A DNA stretch of 64,000 nt from Castor canadensis (Eukaryota; Chordata; Mammalia; Rodentia; Castoridae). The translations under genes and the position numbers were made by a program. Each line of letters starts with the position of its first letter. The first letter of the stretch is position 1. Below are positions 45,826-56,815 of the stretch, piece after piece. The stretch spans positions 37,526,001-37,590,000 of the forward strand of contig NC_133400.1 of the NCBI RefSeq assembly GCF_047511655.1, given 5' to 3'. The notes under the pieces were generated by a model. It made no database searches. It had not been told where the DNA came from and was given only the letters and a program-made list of their open reading frames with translations.

Positions 45826-46089
45826 CTTAAAAATCATCTTAATGCTGTAGTTTAATTCTTGAACAACTGATAATACACAAAGTCTCATCTGGTGACTTAC
45901 TCATCTAAGAGAGCTTATTACCCAGGACACTGTCTTCCTTGACCATGTCAGATAGTAGGACATTTATTTTACCTGTTGTTGCAAAAGCACACATCAGAAA
46001 GGAAAGTAACCTGACTGTGGACTTCATTTAGCTTAGTATAGACATGGACACATGGACACAGCAGAATTATAGACTCGTGTGCATACATG

Positions 46090-46966
46090 GATTAGAATAC
46101 ATGTATATTTTTCCTAGCTGTGCCAGCTGAGAAGGCCTCAGCAGCCATAAGTGTATCTGATGCCCAGGTCTTGTTTTCTAAACTCCATTTTCTAACAAAT
46201 GAACCAGGGCTCCTTACAGAAATGGTTGATTCTGGGTCTAGAGCAAGGAGATGGTGTAATGCCAGAAAGCATGGAAGTGTTAAAAAAAGTTTTGAAATTA
46301 AATAAAGAAGGATGGGAACATGCCAAAGGGACATAGGAGCCAACCTGAAAGGGCTCCAATGGCCAAGACTAGAACAACTAAGCAACAAAATAAACAATGA
46401 CAGTTGTGGATTATAGTATAAAACATACAATAAATGTATTTGAGCAATACTGATAAAAGTAATGATTGAAAAATAAATGAACAGGTAGATGAAACAAATC
46501 TTCCCTGCTTCCCCATTAGGAAGCAGAGCTTAACCTCAGCCCAACCCACACAGTGTCCTGCACCAAAGAACAGAGTGTGGCTGGAGTTAAGGGCAGTCTT
46601 AACGCCAATGAAGAAGCCTGCATACACTATATGAACCAGGTATCAAGGTGATCATCATCAGTGATAAGTCATGCTAATGGCATATTCCTTGATAGGATAT
46701 GATGATTATTTACTTCTGTGATGATCTTCCTAAAAACCTATCACTCTATAATTGAGAAAAACATTAGATAAATTCAAATTGAAGGACAGCCTACAAAGTA
46801 TCTGTCCACTACTTCTCAAAACTGTCTTGGTCAGAAAAAACAGGGAAAGACTAAAAAACTACCATAAGCCAAAGAAGAGTAAGGAGGAATCAGGCATGAC
46901 TGATGAATTTAACATGGCATGGATGTTACCCCTAGAACGGACATCAGCAGAAAAACAAGTGGAATC
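46090..46966 (+). repeat. Old L1 (L1M-type) 3' UTR, left part
   Basis: TAGCTGTGCCAGCTGAGAAG, ATGAACCAGGGCTCCTTACA, GCCAAAGGGACATAGGAGCC and AATTGAAGGACAGCCTACAA are blocks of the ancient mammalian L1M 3' UTR. It continues beyond the RPL17 pseudogene at 47563. Confidence 0.75.
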
Positions 46967-46979
46967 AAAATAAAGTCTA

Positions 46980-47557
46980 CTCTTTATGTAAGTAGCCAGA
47001 GGTGACCTGTGAATTTGGTTCACTACTCTCGACTCAGAAATACCACAAAATCATGAAAGTCAAGAGGTTCAAATCTTCATGTTCATTTTAAGAACACTCG
47101 AGAAACTGACCAGGCCATCAAGGGTATGTATATTCAAAAAGCCACCAAGTATCGGAAAGATGTCACTTTGAAGAAGAAGTGTGTGCCATTCCAGCATTAC
47201 AATGGTAGAGTTGGTAGGTGTGCCAGGCCAAACATTGAGGCTGGACACAAGGTTGGTGACCCAAAAAGAGTGCTGAATTTTTGCTGTAAATACTTAAAAA
47301 TGTAGAGAGTAATGGTGAACTTAAAGGTTTAGATGTAGATTCTCTGGTCATTGAACATATCCAGGTGAACAAAACCCCAGAATGTGCCACTGTACTTCCA
47401 GAACTAATGGTTGAATCAACCTGTACATGAGCTCCCCATGCCACACTGAGATGACCCTCACTGAAAAGGAACAAATTGTTCCTAAACCAAAAGAAACTGA
47501 ACAAACAAAAACTTATGGCACAGAAATAAATTTAGCATAAAATAAATGCAAATAAAA
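46980..47557 (+). pseudogene. RPL17: RPL17 processed pseudogene
   Basis: This is an intronless copy of the mRNA for large-subunit ribosomal protein L17 (uL22 family). The mRNA-like start CTCTTT at 46980 resembles the terminal pyrimidine tract of ribosomal protein messages. The start codon position (47015) reads TTG. Codons for NPTKS-like, [32 protein letters not shown] and [18 protein letters not shown] follow the L17 order; frameshifts break the region around 47390-47430, before the end [14 protein letters not shown] and stop at 47527-47529. A duplicated AATAAAGTCTA-type sequence flanks it (46967-46979, 47551-47562). It is non-functional. Confidence 0.92.
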
Positions 47558-47745
47558 GTCTAGAGACTGGTTATGATGTTTGCAGGTTGGTTTCTTAGTT
47601 GTGACACATGTTCCATGACAATGTCAGACGTTAACAGCAAGGAAGGCTAGGGAGTAGGGGCACATGAAATCTCTCTGTACATCTTTACAATGTTTCTATA
47701 AATCTACAATAAAGTTTATTAACCTCATCCTACTCCCACTAAAAG
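47558..47745 (+). repeat. Old L1 (L1M-type) 3' UTR, right part
   Basis: TTAGTTGTGACACATGTTCC, ATGTCAGACGTTAACAGCA and CTCTCTGTACATCTTTACAA continue the L1M 3' UTR interrupted at 46980, ending CAATAAAGTTTATTAAC. Confidence 0.75.
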
Positions 47746-47749
47746 ATGG

Positions 47750-48730
47750 TCAAATATTTGTTTCCTTGCTCAGACACAACACAGTCTGCTCCTTATTTGA
47801 GTGTCTGAGTCTTTAACAAAGTCTGTGGTAGGATTAATCAGTCCTGAATGTGCCTGGTTTCCCACCACTTTATCAGTATTTTTCCACTTATGCCTTTTCA
47901 GCTATTTTTCAATTCCCATACGCATTTTTAACTTATATTAAAATAATTTTTAGACATCACATGCATAGGTATAGTTAACACCTTATTTCCATCTTGAATT
48001 TATTTTGTAACACTAATGAAAAGAACTATATTGAAATTTTTCACCACAAAGAATTGATAAATGTTTGAGGACTAAATGCTGAACCTGATTTAAACATTAC
48101 ACAATGTGTACATGCATCAAGTATTACATGGTGCCCCATTAATAAATGAAACTCATTTTTTGTATCAGTTAAAATTAAAATTAAAACTTAAAAAAGCAAT
48201 AACCATATTATTCTTCTCATGTAGCCCAAGACCATTAGTCCTAATGTTCACTACTTACAATCCCATTGTTTTCTAGACTCTGGCACATGATTATTTCATT
48301 TTTCCAAAACAGAAAATGGAAACTAGAATACCTTGTCAGTTCTTGAAAAACAATAAAAATGATGGTGAAGCAACTACAGGCATACCATATGACAGAAAGA
48401 CTAATAATAAATCAATACAACATTTGCTAATTTGCCAAGATTTAGGGGTGTTTTTTTTTTTTAATTCAGTGGAAATTATAAATGGGAAAATGTAAAACTC
48501 CCTTCAGCATCCTCTATGCTCAGTGGTTTGTGATGCTTTCAGATTTTTCCCAGGGCTCCTTAGCAGCTTTTGTTGTGCATGTCCTTTGTTAAAAGGCATC
48601 TTCCCTGTGTGCACATTCTTTCAGTGCAAAGTTTTGCTATGTCCATAATCTCTAAAGAAAGGTGTCAACAGTGCCACTGTTTGGAAGGAATTTTAATTTC
48701 TCACTTTCTTTTCCAAATTAAAAACAATTC
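47750..48730. other. Unique A/T-rich sequence
   Basis: No recognisable repeat family and no supported ORF. Confidence 0.45.
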
Positions 48731-48732
48731 TT

Positions 48733-48977
48733 AGCTGGGTGCCAATGGCTCATGCTACTTGGGAGGCAGAGATCAGGAGAACTGAGGTTCAAAGTCAGCG
48801 CAGGCAAATAGTTCTTGAGATCCTATCTCAAAAATTCCCAACAAAAGAAAAGGCTAGTGGAGTGGCTCAAATGGAAGAGCACCTGCCTAGCAAGCATGAA
48901 GCCCTAAGTTCAAAACCCAGTACTGCCAAAAAAATTAATAATTTCTTGTACTGCCAAAAAAATTAATAATTTCTTAG
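48733..48977 (+). repeat. B1/ID-type dimeric SINE with duplicated tail
   Basis: Both halves are clear. The 3' end TACTGCCAAAAAAATTAATA and following 8 bases occurs twice in tandem, starting at 48921 and 48949 (period 28). Confidence 0.85.
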
Positions 48978-49045
48978 ACTGGTAATGTAGCTCAGTAGTA
49001 GAGCTCTTGCCTAGCATGTACAAAATTTGGGATTCTTGGTACCAT
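48978..49045 (+). repeat. ID-like SINE monomer
   Basis: GGTAATGTAGCTCAGTAGTA with a lost B box. Confidence 0.65.
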
Positions 49046-49489
49046 GGCAAGAGTCACTTCTAACCAGTCCCCACCTTCCCAGTTGCAATGAGAGTCTATG
49101 CTGTCCTAGTGACTTTAAATTACATGGCAAATGTTTTCCCAAATTCGAAATTTGTGATAGTAATTTGAAATATCAACCTGACTGGATCGAGGAATGCCCC
49201 CCAAACCCAAGAAAGCATTATTTGGGCATGTCTGTGTGGTGTTTGCAGAGGAGGCCAGCATGTGAATATGAGATGACTAGGCAGGGAAGACCCATCTTCA
49301 GTATGGACAAGAACATCCAATCTGCAGAGGAGTGGGGGACTAATAAAGAGATGAACTGATCTCACCTCTCAGAGCTTCTCTTCTCATTCTCCTGAACAGG
49401 GAACAGAATTCATTCCCTTCAGAACTGAAACCAGAGTAGGCTTGTGACCCCATGTGGTAGAGTCAAAATCCCCCAGAGAGGAAATGACT

Positions 49490-49682
49490 ACATAATCCTA
49501 GCGACTTGGGAGGCTGCGACTGGATTGCTGTTCCATGTCAGCCCTAGCAAATAGTTTGCAAGATCCCATCTCCAAAATAAGGTAAAATGAACTGGAGGTG
49601 TGGCTCAAGCAGCAGAGCTTCTGCTTTGCAAGTGTGAAATCCTGAGTTCAAACCCCAATCCCACCACAGGGAAAAAAAAAAG
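49490..49682 (+). repeat. B1/ID-type dimeric SINE, 5'-truncated
   Basis: It starts in the 7SL-like half (ATAATCCTAGCGACTTGGGA) and ends with the GGAGGTGTGGCTCAAGC ID subtype plus A tail. Confidence 0.8.
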
Positions 49683-49689
49683 TGCATTG

Positions 49690-50305
49690 AACTGGTTTTA
49701 GTCAAAAACACAGCACTTTGAATCTGAAGTCATAAAACATTCCCAGCACACACAGCCATGGTCAGTGTGAAATGAACAATGTATGTTGTTGTACTACTTA
49801 TTAGGAATGATTTATTTTATGATCTAAATTTAAAATTCTTTAAATTGCCTCCTAAGGGCTCATCTGATTTGGAAAATGAAAAAAGAAAACAAAAGAATGA
49901 ACAAGACTGCAGAGAAAATAGAAACCGTGTTGCGGAATTTTTCTAACATGAACTCTGCTTTAGCTAAAGGACATAAATTAGCAAACCAATCTGTTTCTGG
50001 GAAAAATTTTTATTAAAACTTGGTGAAAATGCAAAGCTGTGCACTGAATACCATTACCTGTGTGTAGAATGGGAAGATATGTGATTAGAAATGCATAGAA
50101 AATGTCTGAGATAGTGCTAAGAGACTAGTATCAGCAGAAATTGCTTCCTGGGGAAGAGATCTGGGGGATGTGAAGGGGAGATTTACAAAGCCCTTTGTAA
50201 ATCAAAGCAATCAGAAGCTCAGAGGAAGCAGATGGGCAAAAGACTAGGACAGAGTGGAATGCCCCAAGGGGGGCATGCAGCTCCCACACTCTGGCTCCAG
50301 ATTCC
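49690..50305. other. Unique A/T-rich sequence
   Basis: No repeat recognised. A/T-rich block at 49800-50040 is non-simple but otherwise unremarkable. Confidence 0.4.
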
Positions 50306-50310
50306 TGGTC

Positions 50311-50612
50311 TTAGTCTGTTTAGGCTGCTCTAACAAAGTATCATAAACTGGGTGGCTTATAAACAACAAAAATTTGTTTCTCACAGTCCTCAGGGCTAGC
50401 AGATTTGGAGTTTGGTGAGAGCCTGTTTCTGATTGGCACATGGCACCTGTCTCCTTACATGGTGGAAGGGGTGAATGACTCCTTTGGGCCTATTTTCTAA
50501 GACCACTAATCATCTCCTGAAAGTCCCCATCTCCCAATACCTTTGCCTTAGGAGTGAGAATTTCAGCATATGAATTTTGAGAAGATGTCACATTTAAGCC
50601 ATAGCATGGATC
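50311..50612 (-). repeat. MLT1-type MaLR LTR
   Basis: On the plus strand TTAGTCTGTTTAGGCTGCTC, AACTGGGTGGCTTATAAACA and TTTCTCACAGTCC are the reverse complement of the 3' end of MLT1-class LTRs, and the block near 50520-50600 fits their 5' part. Confidence 0.7.
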
Positions 50613-50704
50613 CCTGGTCTTGGATCCTAAGGATAGAACCCTGGAAATTTTTTGTAAAAAAATCTTCTTAAGTATGCTCAAGGGAATCTCTGTTCCTGGC
50701 CACC

Positions 50705-51055
50705 TGTATTAATTAGTTCTCTCATCACAGTGCCAAAATACCTGAGAGAAGCAACTTTGACCTAATCAGTGGATTAATCCCTTGATGGATTCATAATCTG
50801 AAGGCATTATTTGGTCAAAAGTAGGAATGGGGCCAGCTGAAGGAAGTAGATGCCTGAGGGTGTAGCCTGGAAAGATATACTTGGTCCCTGGCTCCTTCTC
50901 TTTCTGCCTCCAAAAGGTAAGAGGCGAGCCTCTTTACCCCACCATGTTCTCTCTGCCATGATGCACTATCTCACCACAGACCCAAAGCAATGCAGCAAGA
51001 TGACCATAAACTGAACCATGATTTGAAATAAGTCCTTCCTTTCTATACAAGAGTG
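50705..51055 (+). repeat. Old LTR-like repeat, left part
   Basis: TTAATCCCTTGATGGATTCA, CTTGGTCCCTGGCTCCTTCT, CTGCCATGATGCACTATCTC and GACCATAAACTGAACCATGA form an interspersed repeat I recognise from rodents but cannot name with certainty. It resumes at 51510. Confidence 0.5.
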
Positions 51056-51509
51056 AATGTAGAATTTTTAAACCTGTTGAAATCACCACAAGAAGGGGAC
51101 GAAAGTAGAGAGGAGAAAAATAGAGGGGATGAACCAATTCAGATTATCATACATACATACATGGAAATGTCACAAAGGAAACTTCCTGTATAGCTATCTT
51201 AAATAAACAAAATATCTCTTTTCAAAAACGGAGAACAGGAAGGTAAAACAGGTCCTGTCTGGGGGTGGCACCAGTGACAGGGGGAGGATAAAAGGAAAGC
51301 GTGTAGGAGGGTGAATATAGTGGAAATATTATATACTCAAGTATGAAAATAGAAAAATGAGACCTGTTGAAACTATTCCAGGAATGAAGGAAAAGAGAAT
51401 AAAGAAGAATGATAGAGGGGGTAAATTCAACTATGATATATTGTAAGAACCTTTGTAAACGTCATAATAACCCCCCAACTATAACAATAAATAAACATTA
51501 AAAAAAAGT
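51056..51509 (+). repeat. L1-type 3' end inserted in the older repeat
   Basis: It ends AATAAATAAACATTAAAAAAAAG, with a G/A-rich tract and ATATTGTAAGAACCTTTGTA in the 3'-UTR style of L1. Removing it rejoins the flanking repeat. Confidence 0.5.
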
Positions 51510-51575
51510 ATTTCCTTCTTTAAGTTGTTTCCTCTGGTGTTTATCAAATAAATGAAAATTCTAACACAGAGGGCC
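51510..51575 (+). repeat. Old LTR-like repeat, right part
   Basis: CCTTCTTTAAGTTGTTTCCTCTGG and ATTCTAACACAG continue the element from 51055. Confidence 0.45.
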
Positions 51576-51579
51576 TGGC

Positions 51580-52050
51580 TTAATCAGGTGACCCTTTAAA
51601 AATACTGGACCCTTCTGAGGTCAGAGATTTAAAATGAGAGTAGGGGCTATATTGCAATTACTTCATAGGGACCTCTGGGAGCTGAGAATAGTTTCCTAGC
51701 AAGACTAGGGGGACCTCAGTCCTACAGTTGCAAGGATATGACTTCTGCCAAGAACCTGAAGGACCCTGGGAATAGAGTTTTCCCTAGTCAAGCCTTCAGC
51801 AGAAGATGGCTGGCTGACACTTTTATTTCAGCCTTGTGAGACCATGAGCAGAAAACTCAGCTACACTTCGCCTAGACTTCTGACCTACAGAATAAGCTGC
51901 TAATTTGTGATAATTTGTTATTTAGCAATTTAAAAAAATTTAACACATTAAATTCACAAAAAGATAACATAGAAGTTTTAGATATAAGTTTAAAAAGATT
52001 AATTTTTTTATTTTAAAGAAATGACTCCCTCAGAAATACATACTTTAACA
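51580..52050. other. Unique sequence
   Basis: No repeat or ORF identified. Confidence 0.4.
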
Positions 52051-52061
52051 GAAAATCACTG

Positions 52062-52310
52062 GGAGCTGGGAGTTGGTAGCTCACACCTGTAGTCCCAGCT
52101 TCTTGGGAAGCTGAGATCAGGAGGATCAAAATGTGGGCAAACAGTTTGGGAGACCCCCATCTGCAAACACCAGAGCAAAAAGGACTGGAGGTATGGCTCA
52201 AGCAGTAGAATAGCTGCTTTGCAAGCACAAATTCCAGAGTTCAAACTCCAGTCCCAGAGTTCAAACTCCAGTCCCAGCCAAAAATAAAATAAAAAAAAAA
52301 AATTCACTGA
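52062..52310 (+). repeat. B1/ID-type dimeric SINE with duplicated B box
   Basis: Both halves are present. The 20-base segment AGAGTTCAAACTCCAGTCCC is duplicated exactly in tandem at 52236-52255 and 52256-52275, so the pol III B box occurs twice. Confidence 0.88.
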
Positions 52311-52534
52311 GAGATGAGCACAGGAAGCCATATGCTAGTCAAAGACCTTAGAGGACAGTAACTATTGGTAGTGGAGGAAGTAGGAGACAGAAGGGTAGAA
52401 ATACAGAGGTATGACTTACAGTATCAACAATTACAAAATAACTGTTTTCATGGGCTCACTGGATGAAATTATGGTGAATGGGCCTGACCTAATCAGGTGA
52501 GCCTATTAAAGGGAACTTGGAGAAACTTACACAC

Positions 52535-52585
52535 CCTTTCCTTTCTTTCTCTCCTTCCTTCCTTCTTTTCTTCCTTTCCCTCTTT
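52535..52585 (+). repeat. Pyrimidine-rich low-complexity tract
   Basis: CCTT/CTTT units on the plus strand before a minus-strand SINE. Confidence 0.8.
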
Positions 52586-52586
52586 T

Positions 52587-52772
52587 TCTGTACTGGGGTT
52601 TGAACTCAGGGCCTATACCTTGAGCCACTCCACCAGCCTTTTTTTATGATGGGTTTTTTGAGACAGGGTCTCGAAAACTATTTGCCCTGGTTGGCTTCAA
52701 ACCTTGATCCTCCTCATCTCTACCTCCTGAGTAGCTAGGATTACAGGCACGAACCTCCAGTGCCCAGCTTAT
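52587..52772 (-). repeat. B1/ID-type dimeric SINE
   Basis: TACTGGGGTTTGAACTCAGG, CTTGAGCCACTCCACCAGCC and CTCCTGAGTAGCTAGGATTA on the plus strand give a well-preserved minus-strand copy with shortened ID half. Confidence 0.85.
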
Positions 52773-53195
52773 ATACATCTTTTCACATAAAGATGTCGTT
52801 GACTCTTATTTCAGGGTTGAGCACCCTGCATATGTCTAGATCCTTTTCTATACCTGTTATCCCCTGATGTCTTAGCAACATGTTGTACTCCATCCCCTCC
52901 CTGCCTTTATTCTTTTACTATGTTTCCATCCATCAAACACACAGTAGGTATTTATTAAATAATTATAAGGAACTGGAATTGAACCAGAAACTTAAAAAGT
53001 CTCAGGGAAATTCCTTTGTGGAAAGTCAGACAGGAGTTCCCTGCAGTGTTAGATGGCTTTTAGACAATGTTCTAAGATTTCTTTAAATTAAAACATCCTG
53101 AAGCGTCACAAATAAAAGCAAAACTCATGTCTTGACAGCTTCTCTGTTTCAGTCAAATCACACACACTGGGATCTCAAGTTCATTTTACCAGGAC

Positions 53196-53283
53196 TGAAG
53201 GTATGGCTCAGGCAGTAGAGTGCCTGCTTTGTAAGCACAAAGCTCTGAGTTCAAACCCAAGTCCTAACAAAAAAAAAAGAAAG
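53196..53283 (+). repeat. ID-like SINE monomer with A tail
   Basis: GACTGAAGGTATGGCTCAGG and GAGTTCAAACCCAAGTCC. Confidence 0.8.
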
Positions 53284-53427
53284 AAAATCCTACTTGGAAT
53301 CATTTTACCAATGTCCCTAAAATTCACATAGTGTAAATAAGCAAGACTGCAGAGGTAAAAACCATAAAGGAAGAAAGGAAAAGATTTGCCTACGTACAAT
53401 TTCTGAATGTGAAAAAAACCTTAGAGA

Positions 53428-53512
53428 GGCTCGGGGTATAGCTCAGGAGTAGAGCACTTGTCTAACATGCACAAGGCTCAGGTGTGATGCTCAGCACCAT
53501 AAATAAATAATA
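53428..53512 (+). repeat. ID-like SINE monomer
   Basis: CTCGGGGTATAGCTCAGGAG, diverged B box, (AAAT)n tail. Confidence 0.75.
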
Positions 53513-53691
53513 TTAATAAGTAAAAAAAAATAAACAAAATGAAAATGCAATAAACTGAGAAAGGAATTGAACATACAGGACAGCGCTAGTACGTTTAATT
53601 ACACATAGTGATTCTTTAAGAAGATAAATAACCAAATAGGAAATATGGGTAAAAAACATAAATAAATAATAAAAATAGCAAATAAAATAAT

Positions 53692-53780
53692 GAGCTGGCA
53701 GAGTGGCTCAAGTGTTAAGAGTGCCTGGCCTAGCAAGTGCGAGATCCTGAGTTCAAACCTGAGTGCTGCCAAAAAAAAAG
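53692..53780 (+). repeat. ID-like SINE monomer
   Basis: GAGCTGGCAGAGTGGCTCAA and GAGTTCAAACCTGAGTGC, A tail. Confidence 0.85.
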
Positions 53781-53875
53781 GCTGAGGAAAGAGAATAGCA
53801 GGTTTAAAACCAACCTGGGCTACAGAGCGAGTTCCAGGCCACCTGGGCCACACAGCCTGTCTCGAAATACATTAA
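53781..53875 (+). repeat. B1-like fragment
   Basis: AACCAACCTGGGCTACAGAG and GCCTGTCTCGAAATAC are the 3' part of a 7SL-like unit. Confidence 0.6.
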
Positions 53876-54003
53876 TTAACAATTTAAAAGCAGAAGCACT
53901 AGTTATACTAGCAAAATAGACACAAAAGCAATAAAGAATTTGTTAAATAAATTATGGGTTATCCATACAATGAAACATAATGAAGCTATAGAAAGCAAAA
54001 ATG

Positions 54004-54114
54004 AGGGTTAGTGGAGTGGCTCAAGTGGTAGAGTATCTGCCTAGCAAGCATAAGTCCCTGAGTTTAAACTGCGGTACCACAAATAAATAAATAAATAAAT
54101 AAATAAATAAAAAA
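54004..54114 (+). repeat. ID-like SINE monomer with (AAAT)n tail
   Basis: GGGTTAGTGGAGTGGCTCAA, GAGTTTAAACTGCGGTACC, then about nine AAAT units. Confidence 0.85.
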
Positions 54115-54117
54115 GAG

Positions 54118-54212
54118 GGGTGGGGTGTGGTTTAGTGGTAAAGTACTTGCTTAGTACACACAATACCCAGAGTTGGGTCCCCAGCTCTGATATGGGAATA
54201 GCTCCACTGTTA
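54118..54212 (+). repeat. ID-like SINE monomer
   Basis: GGGGTGTGGTTTAGTGGTAA and GAGTTGGGTCCCCAGC. Confidence 0.65.
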
Positions 54213-54446
54213 AGTTCAAAAAAGAACAAGGCATATGACATTTACCTTTCATACCAAAAAAAAGGAAAAAAACAGAATATATATATATATTTAAAATATG
54301 CATAAAGAAACTCAGAAGTAATACAGTCTTTCTGAAGTGGAGTGGAATGGGGAATCGGTAAGACAGTGATGCCTTGCTGTATCTGTGTATCCTTTCAAAT
54401 AGTTCAAATTCTGAAATGTATAAATATATTGCCTATGCAAATTAAT

Positions 54447-54675
54447 AGAAGTATATTTACAAGCCAGGTGCTGGTGGCTCATGTCTGCAATCCTAGCTAT
54501 TCAAGAGGCAGAGATCATGAGGATCGAGGTTGAAAGACAGCCTGGGCAAATAGTTTGTGAGACGCTATCTCGAAAAACCCATCACACAAAAGGGCTGGTG
54601 GAGTGGCTCAAAGAGTAGGACCTGAGTTCAAACTCTGGTTCTGCAAAAAAAAAAAAAAAAAGAAGTAATTTACCA
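54447..54675 (+). repeat. B1/ID-type SINE with imperfect target duplication
   Basis: AGAAGTATATTTACA before and AGAAGTAATTTACCA after the 17-base A tail flank a dimer (54463-54660) whose ID half has lost its middle. Confidence 0.85.
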
Positions 54676-54756
54676 ATATAGAGAAATATTCACTACACAT
54701 TCAGCAAAATTTCAAGTTACAAAATACAAGAGTGTGACAATGTTGTTTATTTATTT

Positions 54757-54840
54757 ATTTAAGCAGTACTGGGGTTTGAACTCAGGGTCTCATGCTTGCT
54801 AGAAAGGTGCTGTACCACATGAGCCACTCCATCAGCTATT
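54757..54840 (-). repeat. ID-like SINE monomer
   Basis: AGTACTGGGGTTTGAACTCA with CATGAGCCACTCCATCAGC; T-rich (TTTA)n before it marks the tail. Confidence 0.85.
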
Positions 54841-55039
54841 TTTGGTTTCTGGAAGCCTATTTGTAGTCATCAATACCTTAAAAATATGTACATATATAGA
54901 TACATAAATGGGTTTTTACATCAGACTTATAAGAAGCTAATTTTTATCACCCTGTGAGGAAAAAAGGGCAACTCTTTTTGCTCTACAGTGAAAAAGAGCA
55001 AACAGAAGCTAAGAGCTTGACTGGAGGTTTCAAATTACA

Positions 55040-55440
55040 TTACCAACTGCCATGGTCCAAAAGGACCCTGCAGAATTCATGTGCTGAAGTTTAATGGCCA
55101 GTGTGATAATACCAAGTGGTGGGTTTTGAGGAGTGATCACATCATGAGGGTGCTGCCTATCCAAAACAATAGAAGATGGGCTTGAGACCCTTAAAATAGA
55201 GCTTGAGAGGGAAGGTTTGCTCTCTTCTGCACTTCTGCCATGGAAGGACACAATGTTCACTTTTCTTTGCCCTTGTATCCTTTCCATCATGAGAAGATGC
55301 AGCAAAAAAGGCCCTTACCAGGCTGCAAATGCTGGCACCTGGTATTGGACTTGCTAGCCTCCCGAATTGCAAGAAATAAATTTCCGTTCTTTTTACATTA
55401 TGCAGTGGTGTTACAGCAGCAAAAACAGACTGAGACATCT
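55040..55440 (+). repeat. MLT1/MST-type MaLR LTR
   Basis: CATGGTCCAAAAGG, AATTCATGTGCTGAAGTTTA, CTCTTCTGCACTTCTGCCAT, GCTGGCACCTGGTATTGGAC, AAGAAATAAATTTCCGTTC and CAGACTGAGACA follow the order of a full mammalian MaLR LTR on the plus strand. Confidence 0.8.
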
Positions 55441-55881
55441 CCCTTCTCCTTGCAGGAGGCCCCACCATCAGACCCAAAGATGCCTAGAGAGTGAGCTGTC
55501 TGTAAAGGAAGCAGGGTGAAAGTGATGCAGGACAGAAAAGGGGCACCCAGCTGGGTTGTGAGTGATTCTGCCAACACCAGCGACATTCCCAGAGCCTCCA
55601 TTCCATTCAGCAGAGGCCAACAATTTCATGGAAGCACAAGGTATGCCCACGAAGCAGTGCAATGCAAGTATATTTTAACATACAGCAATGTAAACATATC
55701 ATTAATCCCCTCCCCCCCCACTAAAATAATCATAGTAATAATTTTGGGACGCTTAATTCAAACAATGTTCTCCTTGTACAGAATTATTTGTAAGTTCCAC
55801 CTTTAGATTGCCTTCAGGACCTGTAACTTTATTTATTTATTTATCTTAAATATCTCTAGTGATGATAAATCTTCATCCTTC

Positions 55882-56605
55882 AAAGACAGCATGATTTAAA
55901 TAGCCAAGTTATGGAAACAGCCAAGATGCCCCACTACTGACGAATGGATCAAGAAAATATGGTATCTATACACAATGGAATTTTATGCAGCCATGAAGAA
56001 GAACGAAATGTTATCATTCGCTGGTAAGTGGATGGAATTGGAGAACATCATTCTGAGTGAGGTTAGCCTGGCCCAAAAGACCAAAAATCGTATGTTCTCC
56101 CTCATATGCGGATATTAGATCAAGGGGACTGAACTTTGATCACAAGATAAAAGCGAGTGCACACAAGGGAGATATGAGGATAGGTAAGACACCTAAAAAT
56201 TAGCTAGCATTTGTTGCCCTCAATGCAGAGAAACTAAAGCAGATACCTTAAAAGCAACTGAGGCCAATAGGAGAAGGGGACCAGAAACTAGAGAAAAGGT
56301 TAGATCAAAAAGAATTAACCTAGAAGGTAACACACATGCACAGGAAATCAATGCAAGTCAACTCCCTGTATAGCTATCCTTATCTCAACTAGCAAAAACC
56401 CTTGTTCCTTCCTATTATTGCTTATACTCTCTCTTCAACAAAATTAGAGGTAAGGACAAAATAGTTTCTGCTGGGTATCAAGGGGGTTGGGGGAGAGGGA
56501 GGGGGTGTAGTGGGTGGTAAGGGAGGGGGTGGGAGCAGGGGGGAGAAATGACCCAAGCATTGTATGCACATATGAATAAAAAAAAAAAAGACAGGGTGAT
56601 TTAAA
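55882..56605 (+). mobile_element. 5'-truncated L1 with 19-bp target duplication
   Basis: AAAGACAGCATGATTTAAA (55882-55900) and AAAGACAGGGTGATTTAAA (56587-56605) flank the element (17 of 19 match). It carries the last ~70 codons of ORF2 and the whole 3' UTR with a G-rich tract (56486-56550) and A tail, and is nearly identical in wording to the L1 at 22.5-23.2 kb. Confidence 0.92.
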
Positions 56606-56619
56606 AAAAAAAAAAAAAA

Positions 56620-56815
56620 GCTGAAAGCCAGTGACTCACATCTGCAATCCTAGCTACTCAGGAGGCAGAGATCAAGAGGATGGCAGTTCAAGCTAGCCTG
56701 GGCAAATAGTTCATGAGATCCTATCTCAAAAAACCCTTCACAAAAAAAGGGTTGGTGGAATGTCTCAAGGTTTGAACCTTGAGTTCAAACCCTGGCAATA
56801 CAAAAAAAAAAAAAA
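56620..56815 (+). repeat. B1/ID-type dimeric SINE
   Basis: It starts right after the A run that follows the L1 duplication. The 7SL-like half is clear and the ID half has lost its middle. Confidence 0.85.

Noticed and set aside
46752..46973. 73-codon Lys-rich open frame
   Set aside because: It lies inside the old L1M 3' UTR, which is non-coding.
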